This document shows positions 17,729 through 27,138 of a stretch of DNA of 48,442 nucleotides, in pieces. Source of the stretch: Chromatiales bacterium (GTDB lineage: Bacteria > Pseudomonadota > Gammaproteobacteria > SpSt-1174). The notes below the pieces were generated by a model that worked only from the letters and a program-made list of their open reading frames with translations, ran no database searches and had not been told where the DNA came from. Position numbers and translations under genes: made by a program. Numbering within the stretch: the first letter of the stretch is position 1; each line of letters opens with the position of its first letter. The stretch lies in NCBI GenBank assembly GCA_014762505.1, contig JABURS010000036.1:1-48442 (forward strand). Reading direction: 5' to 3'.

Positions 17729-17852
17729 GGACGTCCTGCCCCCGGTAACCATCATTTGTTGTAGATGGGACGATACTTAAGCCCGCCGGGGCGGCAAGTC
17801 AACCACGCGCAGGACGCGCGCGCACAAACCACCGACGAAACCCGGACATGTG

Positions 17853-18539
17853 TCAGGCCTGCCGGCGTTGTGCTTCCTGACCGGGTAAATAGCCGAGCGC
17901 CTGCAGGGAGTCACCCAGCTCGTCATCGAAGACCTGCATCTGCGCCGGGTGCATCTCGCGCAGATAACGGGCACGCGACTGTGTGGTGACGTGCTGGTGT
18001 TCGGTGATCTTGTAGTCTCCGCCATGACGGCGCTTGAAACGGGGGAAGGGGAACAGCGTCTCGTGCGACAGGTCGAGGTGATCCAGGAGCGCCTTCACCG
18101 TGGGCACGGGACGGGAGACCAGGTCCTCGTAGCGCAGCAGATACCAGCGCTGCGGGTGGTCGAAGTAGTGGCGGTAGATACGCTGCCAGCGACGCAACAG
18201 GCCGAGATCGATGCCCTCGCGCCGCTCGCCGCGCCGCCACATCAGGTAGGCATAGCCGGATTCTATGGTGGAGAGGTAGCTGTCACGCGGGTCGCGGGTC
18301 AGCCAGATGAAGCGGTCGAAGTGGCGATAGAAATCCACGCGCCGCTGCAGGTAGAGCACGTCCATCGGCTTGATGCAGATGCTGCGCTGCATCGCACCAC
18401 CCGTGACGCAACGCCACAGGGCGGGGATGGAGCTCAGGTCGCCATAGGCGTCGATGGCGCTGTGTCCGTCCAGGATGTGCTGCAGCAGCGTGCTGCCACT
18501 GCGCATGGAATAGCCGATGAGGATGCGCATATGCCGCAT
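17853..18539 (-). CDS. sulfotransferase family protein
   Basis: 228 residues. The PAPS 5'-phosphosulfate loop is SMRSGSTLLQHIL near the N-terminus and the 3'-phosphate motif is LTRDPRDSYLSTI. The rest (WYLLRYEDLVSRPVPTVKALLDHLDL) is typical of sulfotransferase domains. Bacterial members sulfate glycans, lipids or exported polymers; the acceptor is unknown here. Start is at 18539 (MRHMRIL) or 9 bases later (MRIL). It lies 46 bases downstream of an SLC13-type anion transporter on the same strand. Confidence 0.88.
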   Translation of the reverse strand: MRHMRILIGYSMRSGSTLLQHILDGHSAIDAYGDLSSIPALWRCVTGGAMQRSICIKPMDVLYLQRRVDFYRHFDRFIWLTRDPRDSYLSTIESGYAYLMWRRGERREGIDLGLLRRWQRIYRHYFDHPQRWYLLRYEDLVSRPVPTVKALLDHLDLSHETLFPFPRFKRRHGGDYKITEHQHVTTQSRARYLREMHPAQMQVFDDELGDSLQALGYLPGQEAQRRQA

Positions 18540-18585
18540 GACCGTGTGATCTCACACGGCATTGTGCCGCCGGGATGTTACGCGC

Positions 18586-20076
18586 CTATTTCACCAGCGG
18601 CGTCACCGTGTCCATCACCAGCGGCAGGAACAGCACCACGGCAATGGTGACCACCACGATGGCGAGCAGGTTCAGCCACAGGCCCGCCCGCGCCATCTGC
18701 GGAATGGTGACCTGGCGGCTGCTGAAGACGATGGCATTGGGTGGCGTGGCCACCGGCAGCATGAAGGCGAAGGAGGCCGACAGTGCGACGGCCGCCATCA
18801 GGAACAGCGGATGCGTATCCGTGGCCATGGCAAACCCCGTCATCACGGGGAGCAGCAGCGAGGCGGTGGCCGTGTTGGAGGTCACCTCGGTGAGGAACTT
18901 CACCAGCGTGGCCACGGCCAGCACGGTGAGCAGCAGCCCGGTGCCCTGCAACACCGTCAGGCGCGTGCCGATCCACGCGGTCAGCCCACTCTCGGCGAAG
19001 GCGCTGGCCAGGGCAAAGCCACCGCCGAACAGGATGATGATGTCCCAGGGGATGCGCACGGCGCTCTGCCAGTCGAGCAGCATCCTGCCCCGTTTCCAGT
19101 CGGCCGGGATCACGAACAGGGCCAGTGCCCCCAGCATGGCGATGCTCGAATCCGCCAGCAGGGCGAGGCCCGGCAGGTCGAACAGGCCACGACCGATCCA
19201 GGCCAGCACCACCAGCAGGAACACGACAAGTACGCGCCGCTCCTGCGCTGTCATCGGCCCGAGCGCCGCGATCTGCCGGTAAATCGCGGCATCGCTGCCG
19301 CCGGGGCTTTGCATGTGCTGGCGAAAGGCGATCCGCGTGAGATACAGCCAGGTGAGCAGCAGCATCAGCAGGGACACGGGCAGGCCGAACAGCATCCACT
19401 CGGCGAAGCCGATCTGGTAGCCATAGTGCTTCTCCAGCACACCGGCGAGTATGGCGTTCGGCGGGGTTCCGATGAGCGTGGCCACGCCGCCGATGGAGGC
19501 CGCATAGGCAATGCCCAGCATCAGTGCCGTGCCGAAATCGGTACGGGCCCGCTCCTGTTCGTTGCGCGCGGGATTCACGCCGCTCATCTGTGTAAGCACG
19601 GCCATGCCGATGGTCACCATCATCATCGCCGTGGCGGTATTGCTCACCCAGGACGACAGAAAGGCCGTGGCGAACATGAAACCGAAGATCACCCGGCGCG
19701 GACTGGTGCCGACCAGGCGGATGGTATGCAGGGCGATGCGCTGATGCAGGCCCCACTTCTCGATGGCCACGGCGATGAGAAACCCGCCCAGGAAGAGATA
19801 GATGATGTGATCCGCATAGGCCAGCGTGACCTGCCCGGTGGGCATGACGCCGAGCAACGGGAACAGGGCGATCGGCAGCAGGGCCGTGGCCGCCACGGGC
19901 AGGGACTCCATCAACCACCAGGTCGCCATCAGTGCCGTCACCGCCGCCACCCGCATCGCCAGCGGCGGCATGCCCTCCGGCAACGGCATGAGCAGCAGCA
20001 GCAGAAACAGGGCGGGGCCCAGGAAGAGGCCGATGCGCTGGTGCGGGGTCATGCGGACGAATGACTCATGGAACAC
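18586..20076 (-). CDS. SLC13/DASS family sodium:anion symporter
   Basis: 496 residues with 11-12 hydrophobic helices. The SNT motifs of the DASS family are seen twice: SSWVSNTATAMMMVTIG in the first half and LTEVTSNTATASLLLPVM in the second. These two repeats coordinate Na+ and the carboxylate or sulfate substrate. The family carries di- and tricarboxylates or sulfate; neighbours (sulfotransferase, TauE/SafE) favour a sulfur oxyanion, but this is inference. It is co-directional with TauE/SafE, 29 bases upstream. Confidence 0.92.
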   Translation of the reverse strand: MFHESFVRMTPHQRIGLFLGPALFLLLLLMPLPEGMPPLAMRVAAVTALMATWWLMESLPVAATALLPIALFPLLGVMPTGQVTLAYADHIIYLFLGGFLIAVAIEKWGLHQRIALHTIRLVGTSPRRVIFGFMFATAFLSSWVSNTATAMMMVTIGMAVLTQMSGVNPARNEQERARTDFGTALMLGIAYAASIGGVATLIGTPPNAILAGVLEKHYGYQIGFAEWMLFGLPVSLLMLLLTWLYLTRIAFRQHMQSPGGSDAAIYRQIAALGPMTAQERRVLVVFLLVVLAWIGRGLFDLPGLALLADSSIAMLGALALFVIPADWKRGRMLLDWQSAVRIPWDIIILFGGGFALASAFAESGLTAWIGTRLTVLQGTGLLLTVLAVATLVKFLTEVTSNTATASLLLPVMTGFAMATDTHPLFLMAAVALSASFAFMLPVATPPNAIVFSSRQVTIPQMARAGLWLNLLAIVVVTIAVVLFLPLVMDTVTPLVK

Positions 20077-20105
20077 CCGGGGACCTGCGGACCGATTGCA
20101 TGCCG

Positions 20106-20840
20106 CTAACGCAGCAGCAGCGCGATCCCCGAACCCAGCAGGATCACGGCAATGCCACGACGGAACTGCTCCGGCGTGATGCGCGTGTGGATGTGACCAC
20201 CGACATACATCGCCACCATCATGATGGGCAGCGCCATGACGACCAGCAGCAGCATCTCGAAGTTGTAGAAGCCCGAGGCCAGATAGCCGATCTGGCGGCT
20301 GCCACCGTCGATCAGGAAGACCACCGCGATGCTGGCACGGAAGGCCGCCTTGTCCAGGCCGCGTGCATGCAGGTACATGACGTAGAACGGCCCCCCGGTA
20401 CCGAACAGCGTGCCGACGAACCCGCCCATGCTGCCGGCCGGCACGGCCCAGAACCGGGTGCGGCCCGCATGCGGCTCGCGTCCGAAGAGACTGTAGACGG
20501 CATAGGCGAGGATGAAGGCGCCGAGCACCTTGAGCAGCAGCTGCGCATCGACGGTCTTGAAGATATACAGCGCGAGCAGCACGCCGGCGAAGGTGAAAGG
20601 CAGCAACGGCAGGATCTCGCGCCAGCGGATCTGCCGCCGGTTGCTCACGCCGTGTCCCAGAGAGGCCAGGTAGTCGAGCAGGCCGATCATGGGCACCACG
20701 ACCTGCAGCGGCAGAAACAGGGCCAGCAGCGGGATGGAGATGAGACCGGAACCGAAACCGGTGATGCCACGCACCGTGTAGGCCAGCACCAGAATGGCGG
20801 CTGCCAGCACGAGATCCAGTGCGTCGAGTGTGTCGATCAT
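20106..20840 (-). CDS. TauE/SafE family sulfite/organosulfonate exporter-like protein
   Basis: 244 residues, about eight helices in the two-half TauE/SafE pattern. The N-terminal AYTVRGITGFGSGLISIPLLALFLPLQVVVPMIGLLDY is typical of the first repeat, and GSMGGFVGTLFGTGGPFYVMYL of the second. The family moves sulfite, sulfoacetate, taurine-derived sulfonates or other small anions. It precedes the SLC13 gene in what looks like a minus-strand operon, and follows the histidine kinase gene with a 51-base gap. Confidence 0.9.
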   Translation of the reverse strand: MIDTLDALDLVLAAAILVLAYTVRGITGFGSGLISIPLLALFLPLQVVVPMIGLLDYLASLGHGVSNRRQIRWREILPLLPFTFAGVLLALYIFKTVDAQLLLKVLGAFILAYAVYSLFGREPHAGRTRFWAVPAGSMGGFVGTLFGTGGPFYVMYLHARGLDKAAFRASIAVVFLIDGGSRQIGYLASGFYNFEMLLLVVMALPIMMVAMYVGGHIHTRITPEQFRRGIAVILLGSGIALLLR

Positions 20841-20891
20841 GCGGCGTCCAGGGCAGGGTTCGGGTGAGCGGCCAGTCTAGCAGTGCGCCCG

Positions 20892-21995
20892 TCAGCCCAC
20901 CAAGGGCAGGTCGACATAGAACACGGTGCCAACGGGGCGGTTTGCATGAAACCCGATAGCTCCGCCGTGGTGCTCGACCAGGGCACGCGCAATCGACAGT
21001 CCCAGGCCGGTGCCGCCCAGTTCGTTGTCCACGGCCTGCGTAAAGGGCTCGAAGACATGGGCATGGAATTCCGGGGGGATGCCCGGCCCGCGATCGGCCA
21101 CCGTGACGCGGGCCGGCGACGGATCGGCACGCCTCACCTCGATCGTCACCACGCTGTCGGCCGGGGCGAACTTGGCGGCATTGGAGAGCAGATTGGCCAG
21201 CACCTGCAGGAGACGGTTGGCGTCGCCGCGCACGACCAGCTTCTCTGCCGACAGCCTACAGTCGAACTGCACCCGGTGTCGCGCGGCAAAGGGCTGCTGC
21301 TGTGCCACACCCGCGCGAACGAGTTCGCCGAGGTCGATACGCTCCTCGGCGAACTCGAACTTGCCGGCCACGATCTTCTGCATGTCCAGCAGGTCATCGA
21401 TGAGGGTCTGCAGCCGGTCGCAGTTGCGCGTGGCCAGCGACAGCAGCTCGGACCCGGCATCCGACAGCGGGGAAACCGCACCGGCCTCCAGCAGCCGCAA
21501 GGCGCCACTGATGGAGGTCAACGGCGTGCGCAGCTCGTGGCTGACGGTGGAGACGAACTCGGCCTTGAGCTCCTCGGCACGGCGTTTCTCGGTGAGGTCG
21601 CGCTCGATGGCGGCGAAATGCGTTACCCGGCCATGCGTATCGCGCAGCGGCATGATCTGCATATCGAGCCAGTAGCTGCGGCCGTCGCGGTCGTAGTTGA
21701 GCACCTCTTCCCTCACCGGCTCGGCACGCTCGAGGGCGGCGCGGATACGGTCCAGGGTCGCGCGATCGGTATCGGGCCCCTGCAGGATGCGCGGGGTCTG
21801 ACCGAGGGCCTCTTCGCGCCGGTAACCCGTGAGGCGGGTGAAGGCCGGGTTGACATAGGTGATGACGGGACCGGGCTCGTCCAGGGGCTCGGCCCGCGTC
21901 AGGATGACGATGTCGTTGGCATGTTCGATGATGGCGCCCAGCAGATCGCTGTCGACCATCGACTGCCTGTCGTCACCTGTGCCTGAGCCGCTCAC
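20892..21995 (-). CDS. hybrid-free sensor histidine kinase with degenerate LOV-like PAS
   Basis: 367 residues, no membrane helices, so cytoplasmic. A PAS domain (about 15-135) is of the LOV subtype by its surrounding sequence (VNPAFTRLTGYRREEALGQT, LQGPDTDRATLDRIR, LNYDRDGRSYWLDMQIMPLRD). The flavin-adduct motif GxNCRFLQ reads G65-Q-T-P-R-I-L-Q72: the photoactive Cys is Pro68. Then HisKA with H153 (STVSHELRTPLT) and a HATPase_c domain with N, G1 and G2 boxes (NLLSNAAKF, DRGPGIPPEF, GTGLGLSIA). No response regulator lies next to it. It is 10 bases from the end of the nitrilase gene. Confidence 0.92.
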   Translation of the reverse strand: MSGSGTGDDRQSMVDSDLLGAIIEHANDIVILTRAEPLDEPGPVITYVNPAFTRLTGYRREEALGQTPRILQGPDTDRATLDRIRAALERAEPVREEVLNYDRDGRSYWLDMQIMPLRDTHGRVTHFAAIERDLTEKRRAEELKAEFVSTVSHELRTPLTSISGALRLLEAGAVSPLSDAGSELLSLATRNCDRLQTLIDDLLDMQKIVAGKFEFAEERIDLGELVRAGVAQQQPFAARHRVQFDCRLSAEKLVVRGDANRLLQVLANLLSNAAKFAPADSVVTIEVRRADPSPARVTVADRGPGIPPEFHAHVFEPFTQAVDNELGGTGLGLSIARALVEHHGGAIGFHANRPVGTVFYVDLPLVG

Positions 21996-22005
21996 CCGGC
22001 CTCCG

Positions 22006-23589
<1,584 letters not shown>

Positions 23590-23670
23590 GGATGCGGGCT
23601 CCGTGAGTCTTGCGGGGTGGCGCTATGTAAACACAGCACACCGCCCGGCGCGAGGCCGGGCGATGACGCC

Positions 23671-24237
23671 TCAGCCCAGGATATGGTGCTTGCCGATCAC
23701 CCGCACGGTGGTGGCCTTGGGGCCCTGCTCGCCCTGTTCCTCGTCGAAGCGCACCTCGTCGCCGATCTCCAGCCTCTCGAAGTCGGCATTCAGTACGCTG
23801 TTGCGATGAAAATAGATATCACGGCCGTCCGAGGTGAGGATGCGCCCATAGTCCTCCATCGGCACCAGGCTGGTCACCTGGCCATGCGGCGGGGTCTCGT
23901 GGTGCTTCACCTGCTGCTTGCGTCGGCGCATTGTTTCCTCGAGCTGGCGCTCGAGGGCATCGAACACGTCCCGCACCACCACGTAGGGGTCCTCGTGGGC
24001 CCCATGCTGGTCCGGACTGCGGGTGACGGCGATCTCGTGCCCGGGCAGGGTGACGTCCACACTGATGCGGTAATGCACGCCCTTGTGCTTGTGCTGGTGT
24101 GGCGCGTCGACCACGACACGACAGCTCATGATGTTGGGCGCAAACTGCTCCAGCTTGTCCGCCCGCTCGCGTATGCGCGTATCCAGCGCCTCGGACTTCT
24201 CCATGTGTCGATAGGTGATCTGTAACGGTAGTTGCAT
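23671..24237 (-). CDS. HPF-like domain fused to cold-shock domain
   Basis: 188 residues. The N-terminal ~105 residues are an HPF/RaiA (S30EA) fold: MQLPLQITYRHMEKSEALDTRIRERADKLEQF and the central ISVDVTLPGHEIAVTR. The last ~75 residues resemble an OB-type cold-shock domain, GQVTSLVPMEDYGRILTSDGRDIYFHRNSVL, with the DIYFHR RNA-binding patch. HPF proteins hibernate ribosomes and CSDs bind single-stranded RNA, so a joint ribosome/RNA stress role is likely. It lies 86 bases after the NYN-domain gene. Confidence 0.85.
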   Translation of the reverse strand: MQLPLQITYRHMEKSEALDTRIRERADKLEQFAPNIMSCRVVVDAPHQHKHKGVHYRISVDVTLPGHEIAVTRSPDQHGAHEDPYVVVRDVFDALERQLEETMRRRKQQVKHHETPPHGQVTSLVPMEDYGRILTSDGRDIYFHRNSVLNADFERLEIGDEVRFDEEQGEQGPKATTVRVIGKHHILG

Positions 24238-24323
24238 GGCGTTACCTCAAGGACTCGCCCTGTTGCACAGGGCCATTACCCCTGCGCCGTATTGCACAAC
24301 CCGGCGCCCCAAGTGCCGAAACC

Positions 24324-25130
24324 CTAGCGGCCGCTGATCGACTCGACGATATAACCGCCGGACTTCTCGTCGCGCCTCAACGTGAGCAGCTTGCGCGTCT
24401 GCGCCTCTTCCAGCATGTCGCTGAAACTGCGGAATCCATGGTAGCTCTCGTTGAATCCCGGCTTGCGTCGCTTGATGAGCTGCTTGACCATCGACCCCCA
24501 GACCTTCTCTTCCTCGCCCCGCTCCTCGATCAGGTCCTCCACCGTGGCGACGATGAGCTCCAGCCCCTCCTGGCGGCGCTGCTCCTCCTCGTTCACGGGC
24601 TTTGCAGCACTGCTCTTGCCCGCAACCTTCTTCTTCGCCCGCTTCGGCCGTTTCTCGTCGCGCACCAGGTCATCGTAGTAGATGAACTCGTCGCAGTTGG
24701 CGGTCAGCAGGTCGGAGGTGGAATTCTTGACCCCCACGCCGATCACGGTCTTGTTGTTCTCGCGCAGCTTGCTCACCAGGGGCGAGAAGTCCGAGTCGCC
24801 GGAGATGATGACGAAGGTGTCCACGTGTGACTTGGTGTAGCAGAGGTCCAGGGCATCCACCACCATGCGGATGTCGGCCGAGTTCTTGCCCGACTGGCGC
24901 ACGTGCGGGATCTCGATCAGCTCGAAGGCGGCCTCGTGCATCGCGGCCTTGAATTCCTTGTAGCGGTCCCAGTCGCAATAGGCCTTCTTCACCACGATGT
25001 TGCCTTTCAGCAACAGCCGCTCCAGCACCTTCTGGATACTGAAGGCCGAGTAGTTGGCGTCACGCACGCCGAGGGCCACGTTCTCGAAATCGCAGAACAG
25101 GGCCATGTTGCTGGTTCGATTCTTGTCCAT
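24324..25130 (-). CDS. NYN-domain (LabA-like PIN) putative ribonuclease
   Basis: 268 residues. The NYN fold occupies ~10-150 with its acidic site: ALFCDFENVA, KNSADIRMVVDALD, TFVIISGDSDFSPLVSKLRE. These Asp residues hold metal in PIN-like nucleases. A Lys-rich linker (~163-185) leads to a C-terminal OST-HTH/LOTUS-like region (~195-268; LIEERGEEEKVWGSMVKQLIKRRKPGFNESYHGFRSFSDMLEEA). RNA degradation or binding is the expected role. ATG at 25130 has AGGA seven bases upstream. It lies 23 bases after the peroxiredoxin gene. Confidence 0.88.
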   Translation of the reverse strand: MDKNRTSNMALFCDFENVALGVRDANYSAFSIQKVLERLLLKGNIVVKKAYCDWDRYKEFKAAMHEAAFELIEIPHVRQSGKNSADIRMVVDALDLCYTKSHVDTFVIISGDSDFSPLVSKLRENNKTVIGVGVKNSTSDLLTANCDEFIYYDDLVRDEKRPKRAKKKVAGKSSAAKPVNEEEQRRQEGLELIVATVEDLIEERGEEEKVWGSMVKQLIKRRKPGFNESYHGFRSFSDMLEEAQTRKLLTLRRDEKSGGYIVESISGR

Positions 25131-25153
25131 GCACGCTTCCTGTGGGGGCCGGC

Positions 25154-25687
25154 TCAGTGGGAGGGTCGCGACTGCAGCGCATCCAGGTCGGCGATGACCT
25201 CACGGCTGTGGGTCTTTGCATTCACCCTGGGATAAATCTGCGCGATACGACCCTGCGGGTCGATGATGTAGGTCACGCGACGCGCCATGCGCAGCGGCCA
25301 GATGCCACCCAATGCGCCATAGGCCGTGGTCACCTGGTGCTCGGTGTCGGCCAGCAGGGGGAATGGCAGGCCGTACTTCCCGGCAAAGGCGGCGTGGCTC
25401 TCGGCCGAGTCCACGCTCACACCCAGCACCCGCGCACCGCGCTCGCGCAGGGCGAAGTAGTCGTCGCGGAAGTTGCAGGCCTCGGTGGTGCAACCCGGGG
25501 TGTCGTCCTTGGGGTAGAAATACAGCACCACCCACTCGCCACGGTAATCGGCCAGGCGCCGCTCGGTGCCGTGCTGGTCGGCGAGTGTGAAACCGGGGGC
25601 GGGATCACCGATGGCCAAGCCGGTCTCCGCGGCCAGGGCCGTCAGCGGCAGGAACAGGGCGAGGACGGACAACAGCTGCCTGGTCAT
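25154..25687 (-). CDS. periplasmic peroxiredoxin (Bcp/PrxQ type)
   Basis: 177 residues. The N-terminus MTRQLLSVLALFLPLTALAAE is a signal peptide, unlike cytosolic Bcp. The thioredoxin fold carries peroxidatic C66 in DDTPGCTTEAC with the resolving C71 five residues later, the PrxQ pattern. It reduces peroxides with thiol donors; in the periplasm a donor of the thioredoxin/DsbD type would be required. First gene of a probable Prx-NYN-HPF set. The later region (AYGALGGIWPLRMARRVTYIIDPQGRI) is standard. Confidence 0.92.
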   Translation of the reverse strand: MTRQLLSVLALFLPLTALAAETGLAIGDPAPGFTLADQHGTERRLADYRGEWVVLYFYPKDDTPGCTTEACNFRDDYFALRERGARVLGVSVDSAESHAAFAGKYGLPFPLLADTEHQVTTAYGALGGIWPLRMARRVTYIIDPQGRIAQIYPRVNAKTHSREVIADLDALQSRPSH

Positions 25688-25781
25688 GATTCGTCATCCG
25701 GGGGTTACGGGTCATGTCCCGAGCGTGACACAGGCGCTGCGCCCGCGCCAGTATCGATGCCATTCGGCCCCGGATAAGCCC

Positions 25782-25810
25782 CTGAAATAAAAGGCCAACT
25801 CGTGTATAAT
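25782..25810 (+). promoter_or_regulatory. sigma-70 promoter of infA with long leader
   Basis: -35 CTGAAA (25782-25787), 17-base spacer, perfect -10 TATAAT (25805-25810). Transcription would start near 25817, leaving an untranslated leader of about 185 bases before infA. The leader contains the short inverted repeat CTGCTG-G-CAGCAG and no convincing reading frame. The gap 25688-26003 holds nothing else that I can identify. Confidence 0.7.
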
Positions 25811-26003
25811 GCGAAAGCTGATACATGGCTCACTGCTGGCAGCAGTCCTTCAACACCCTCTTTACCCGCCTCGTCGGCCCGGTCTCGCCCCGGCCACTCA
25901 CCACATCGGCGCGGTCCTGCCAGCGCAATACACTCACTCACGACATCAGGCATCGTGCGAGTGGCAGGGGTCTGGCCACCATGATGCACAGGAGATTTTT
26001 TGC

Positions 26004-26225
26004 ATGGCGAAAGAAGAACTCATCGAGATGGAAGGCGTCGTCACCGACGTGATGCCCGACCAGCGTTTCCGCGTGGAGCTGGAAAACGGCATGGAAGTGC
26101 AGGCCTATGCGGCCGGCAAGATGCGCAAGTTCCGCATCCGCGTGGTCACCGGCGACAAGGTGAAGCTGGAGATGTCACCCTACGACCTCACCAAGGGTCG
26201 CATCAGCTACCGCTACAAGAACTGA
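26004..26225 (+). CDS. infA: translation initiation factor IF-1
   Basis: 73 residues, a single S1/OB fold that binds the ribosomal A site with IF-2 and IF-3. The core [49 protein letters not shown] is clear. Compared with the usual gammaproteobacterial IF-1 it has [16 protein letters not shown] in place of TAHISGKMRKNYIRIL, which is a noticeable drift, and it is not flanked by aat or clpA. It may be a second IF-1 paralogue. ATG at 26004 is preceded by AGGAGA. A GC hairpin at 26244-26261 (CCCCGGC / GCCGGGG) follows, without a T-tract. Confidence 0.93.
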   Translation: MAKEELIEMEGVVTDVMPDQRFRVELENGMEVQAYAAGKMRKFRIRVVTGDKVKLEMSPYDLTKGRISYRYKN

Positions 26226-26304
26226 TCCCCTTCAGCGTGCAGGCCCCGGCGCATGCCGGGGTGCCGGCGCTTGCAATACCCCGCCTGGGGTCGACAATGG
26301 GCCC

Positions 26305-27138
26305 ATGTCCCGTCGATCCGCCACCACGCTCCACCTTCTGCTCGTCTTCCTGCCCCTGGTCGCCACGGCGCAGCCGCTGTTCGACGCCCACCTGCACTAC
26401 AACGCCGAGGACGCCCGGCAGTACCGCCCCGGGCAGATCATCGAGATCCTCCAGCGAGCGGAGGTGCCGGCGGCGGTGGTGACGAGTCGTCCCCCCACGC
26501 AGGTGCTGGCGCTGCATGCGCTGGCCCCGGAACGCATCGTGCCGTTGCTGGGGGTGTATCGCCAGCCGGCCGACAAGGAGACCTGGCACCAGGACGCCAC
26601 CCTGCCGGCGCGGGTGGCAGGGGCCCTGACCGACCCGCGCTGGGCCGGCGTGGGCGAGCTGCACCTCTTCGCCCCGCAGCGCCAGAGCCCGGTGTTCCGC
26701 CGTATCGTGGAACTGGCCACCGCACGCGGCCTGCCCCTGCAGCTGCATACCGACCCCGCCACCCTGGACAGCCTGTTCGACCACGCCCCCGGGGCCGTGG
26801 TGCTCTGGGCCCACGCCGGGGCCTATCCCTATCCGCCGCTGCTGCGCGACTACCTGGCGCGTTACCCGAATCTGCACATCGACCTCTCGGTACGCGACGG
26901 GCGCATCGCCCCCGACGGCAGGCTCGATCCCGCCTGGGAGCAGCTGTTCCTCGAGTATCCGGCGCGTTTCCTGGTCGGCGTGGACACCTTCAGCACGGGG
27001 CGCTGGGGCGACTACGGCGACGTCGCCGCGACCATCCGCCGCTGGCTGGCCGAGCTCCCGCCCGAGGTGGCCGCGGCACTGGCCTGCGGCAACGCCGCCC
27101 GGCTCTTCGACCGCCCGGTCTGCTCGCCTCAGCCGTAG
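26305..27138 (+). CDS. exported amidohydrolase-family (TIM-barrel) protein
   Basis: 277 residues. Signal peptide MSRRSATTLHLLLVFLPLVATAQ, then an amidohydrolase_2-like metal site: FDAHLHYN (HxH), a second His in LPLQLHTDP and another in VLWAHAGAYPYP, and an Asp in LVGVDTFSTG. These enzymes hydrolyse or decarboxylate cyclic amides, lactones or carboxylates; the substrate is not predictable. The periplasmic location is unusual for the family. Its 3' end overlaps the convergent nnrS gene by 10 bases. Confidence 0.85.
   Translation: MSRRSATTLHLLLVFLPLVATAQPLFDAHLHYNAEDARQYRPGQIIEILQRAEVPAAVVTSRPPTQVLALHALAPERIVPLLGVYRQPADKETWHQDATLPARVAGALTDPRWAGVGELHLFAPQRQSPVFRRIVELATARGLPLQLHTDPATLDSLFDHAPGAVVLWAHAGAYPYPPLLRDYLARYPNLHIDLSVRDGRIAPDGRLDPAWEQLFLEYPARFLVGVDTFSTGRWGDYGDVAATIRRWLAELPPEVAAALACGNAARLFDRPVCSPQP

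Noticed and set aside
25100-25140. tRNA T-loop-like GGTTCGATTC
   Set aside because: No acceptor stem or anticodon arm around it; it lies in the first codons of the NYN gene.
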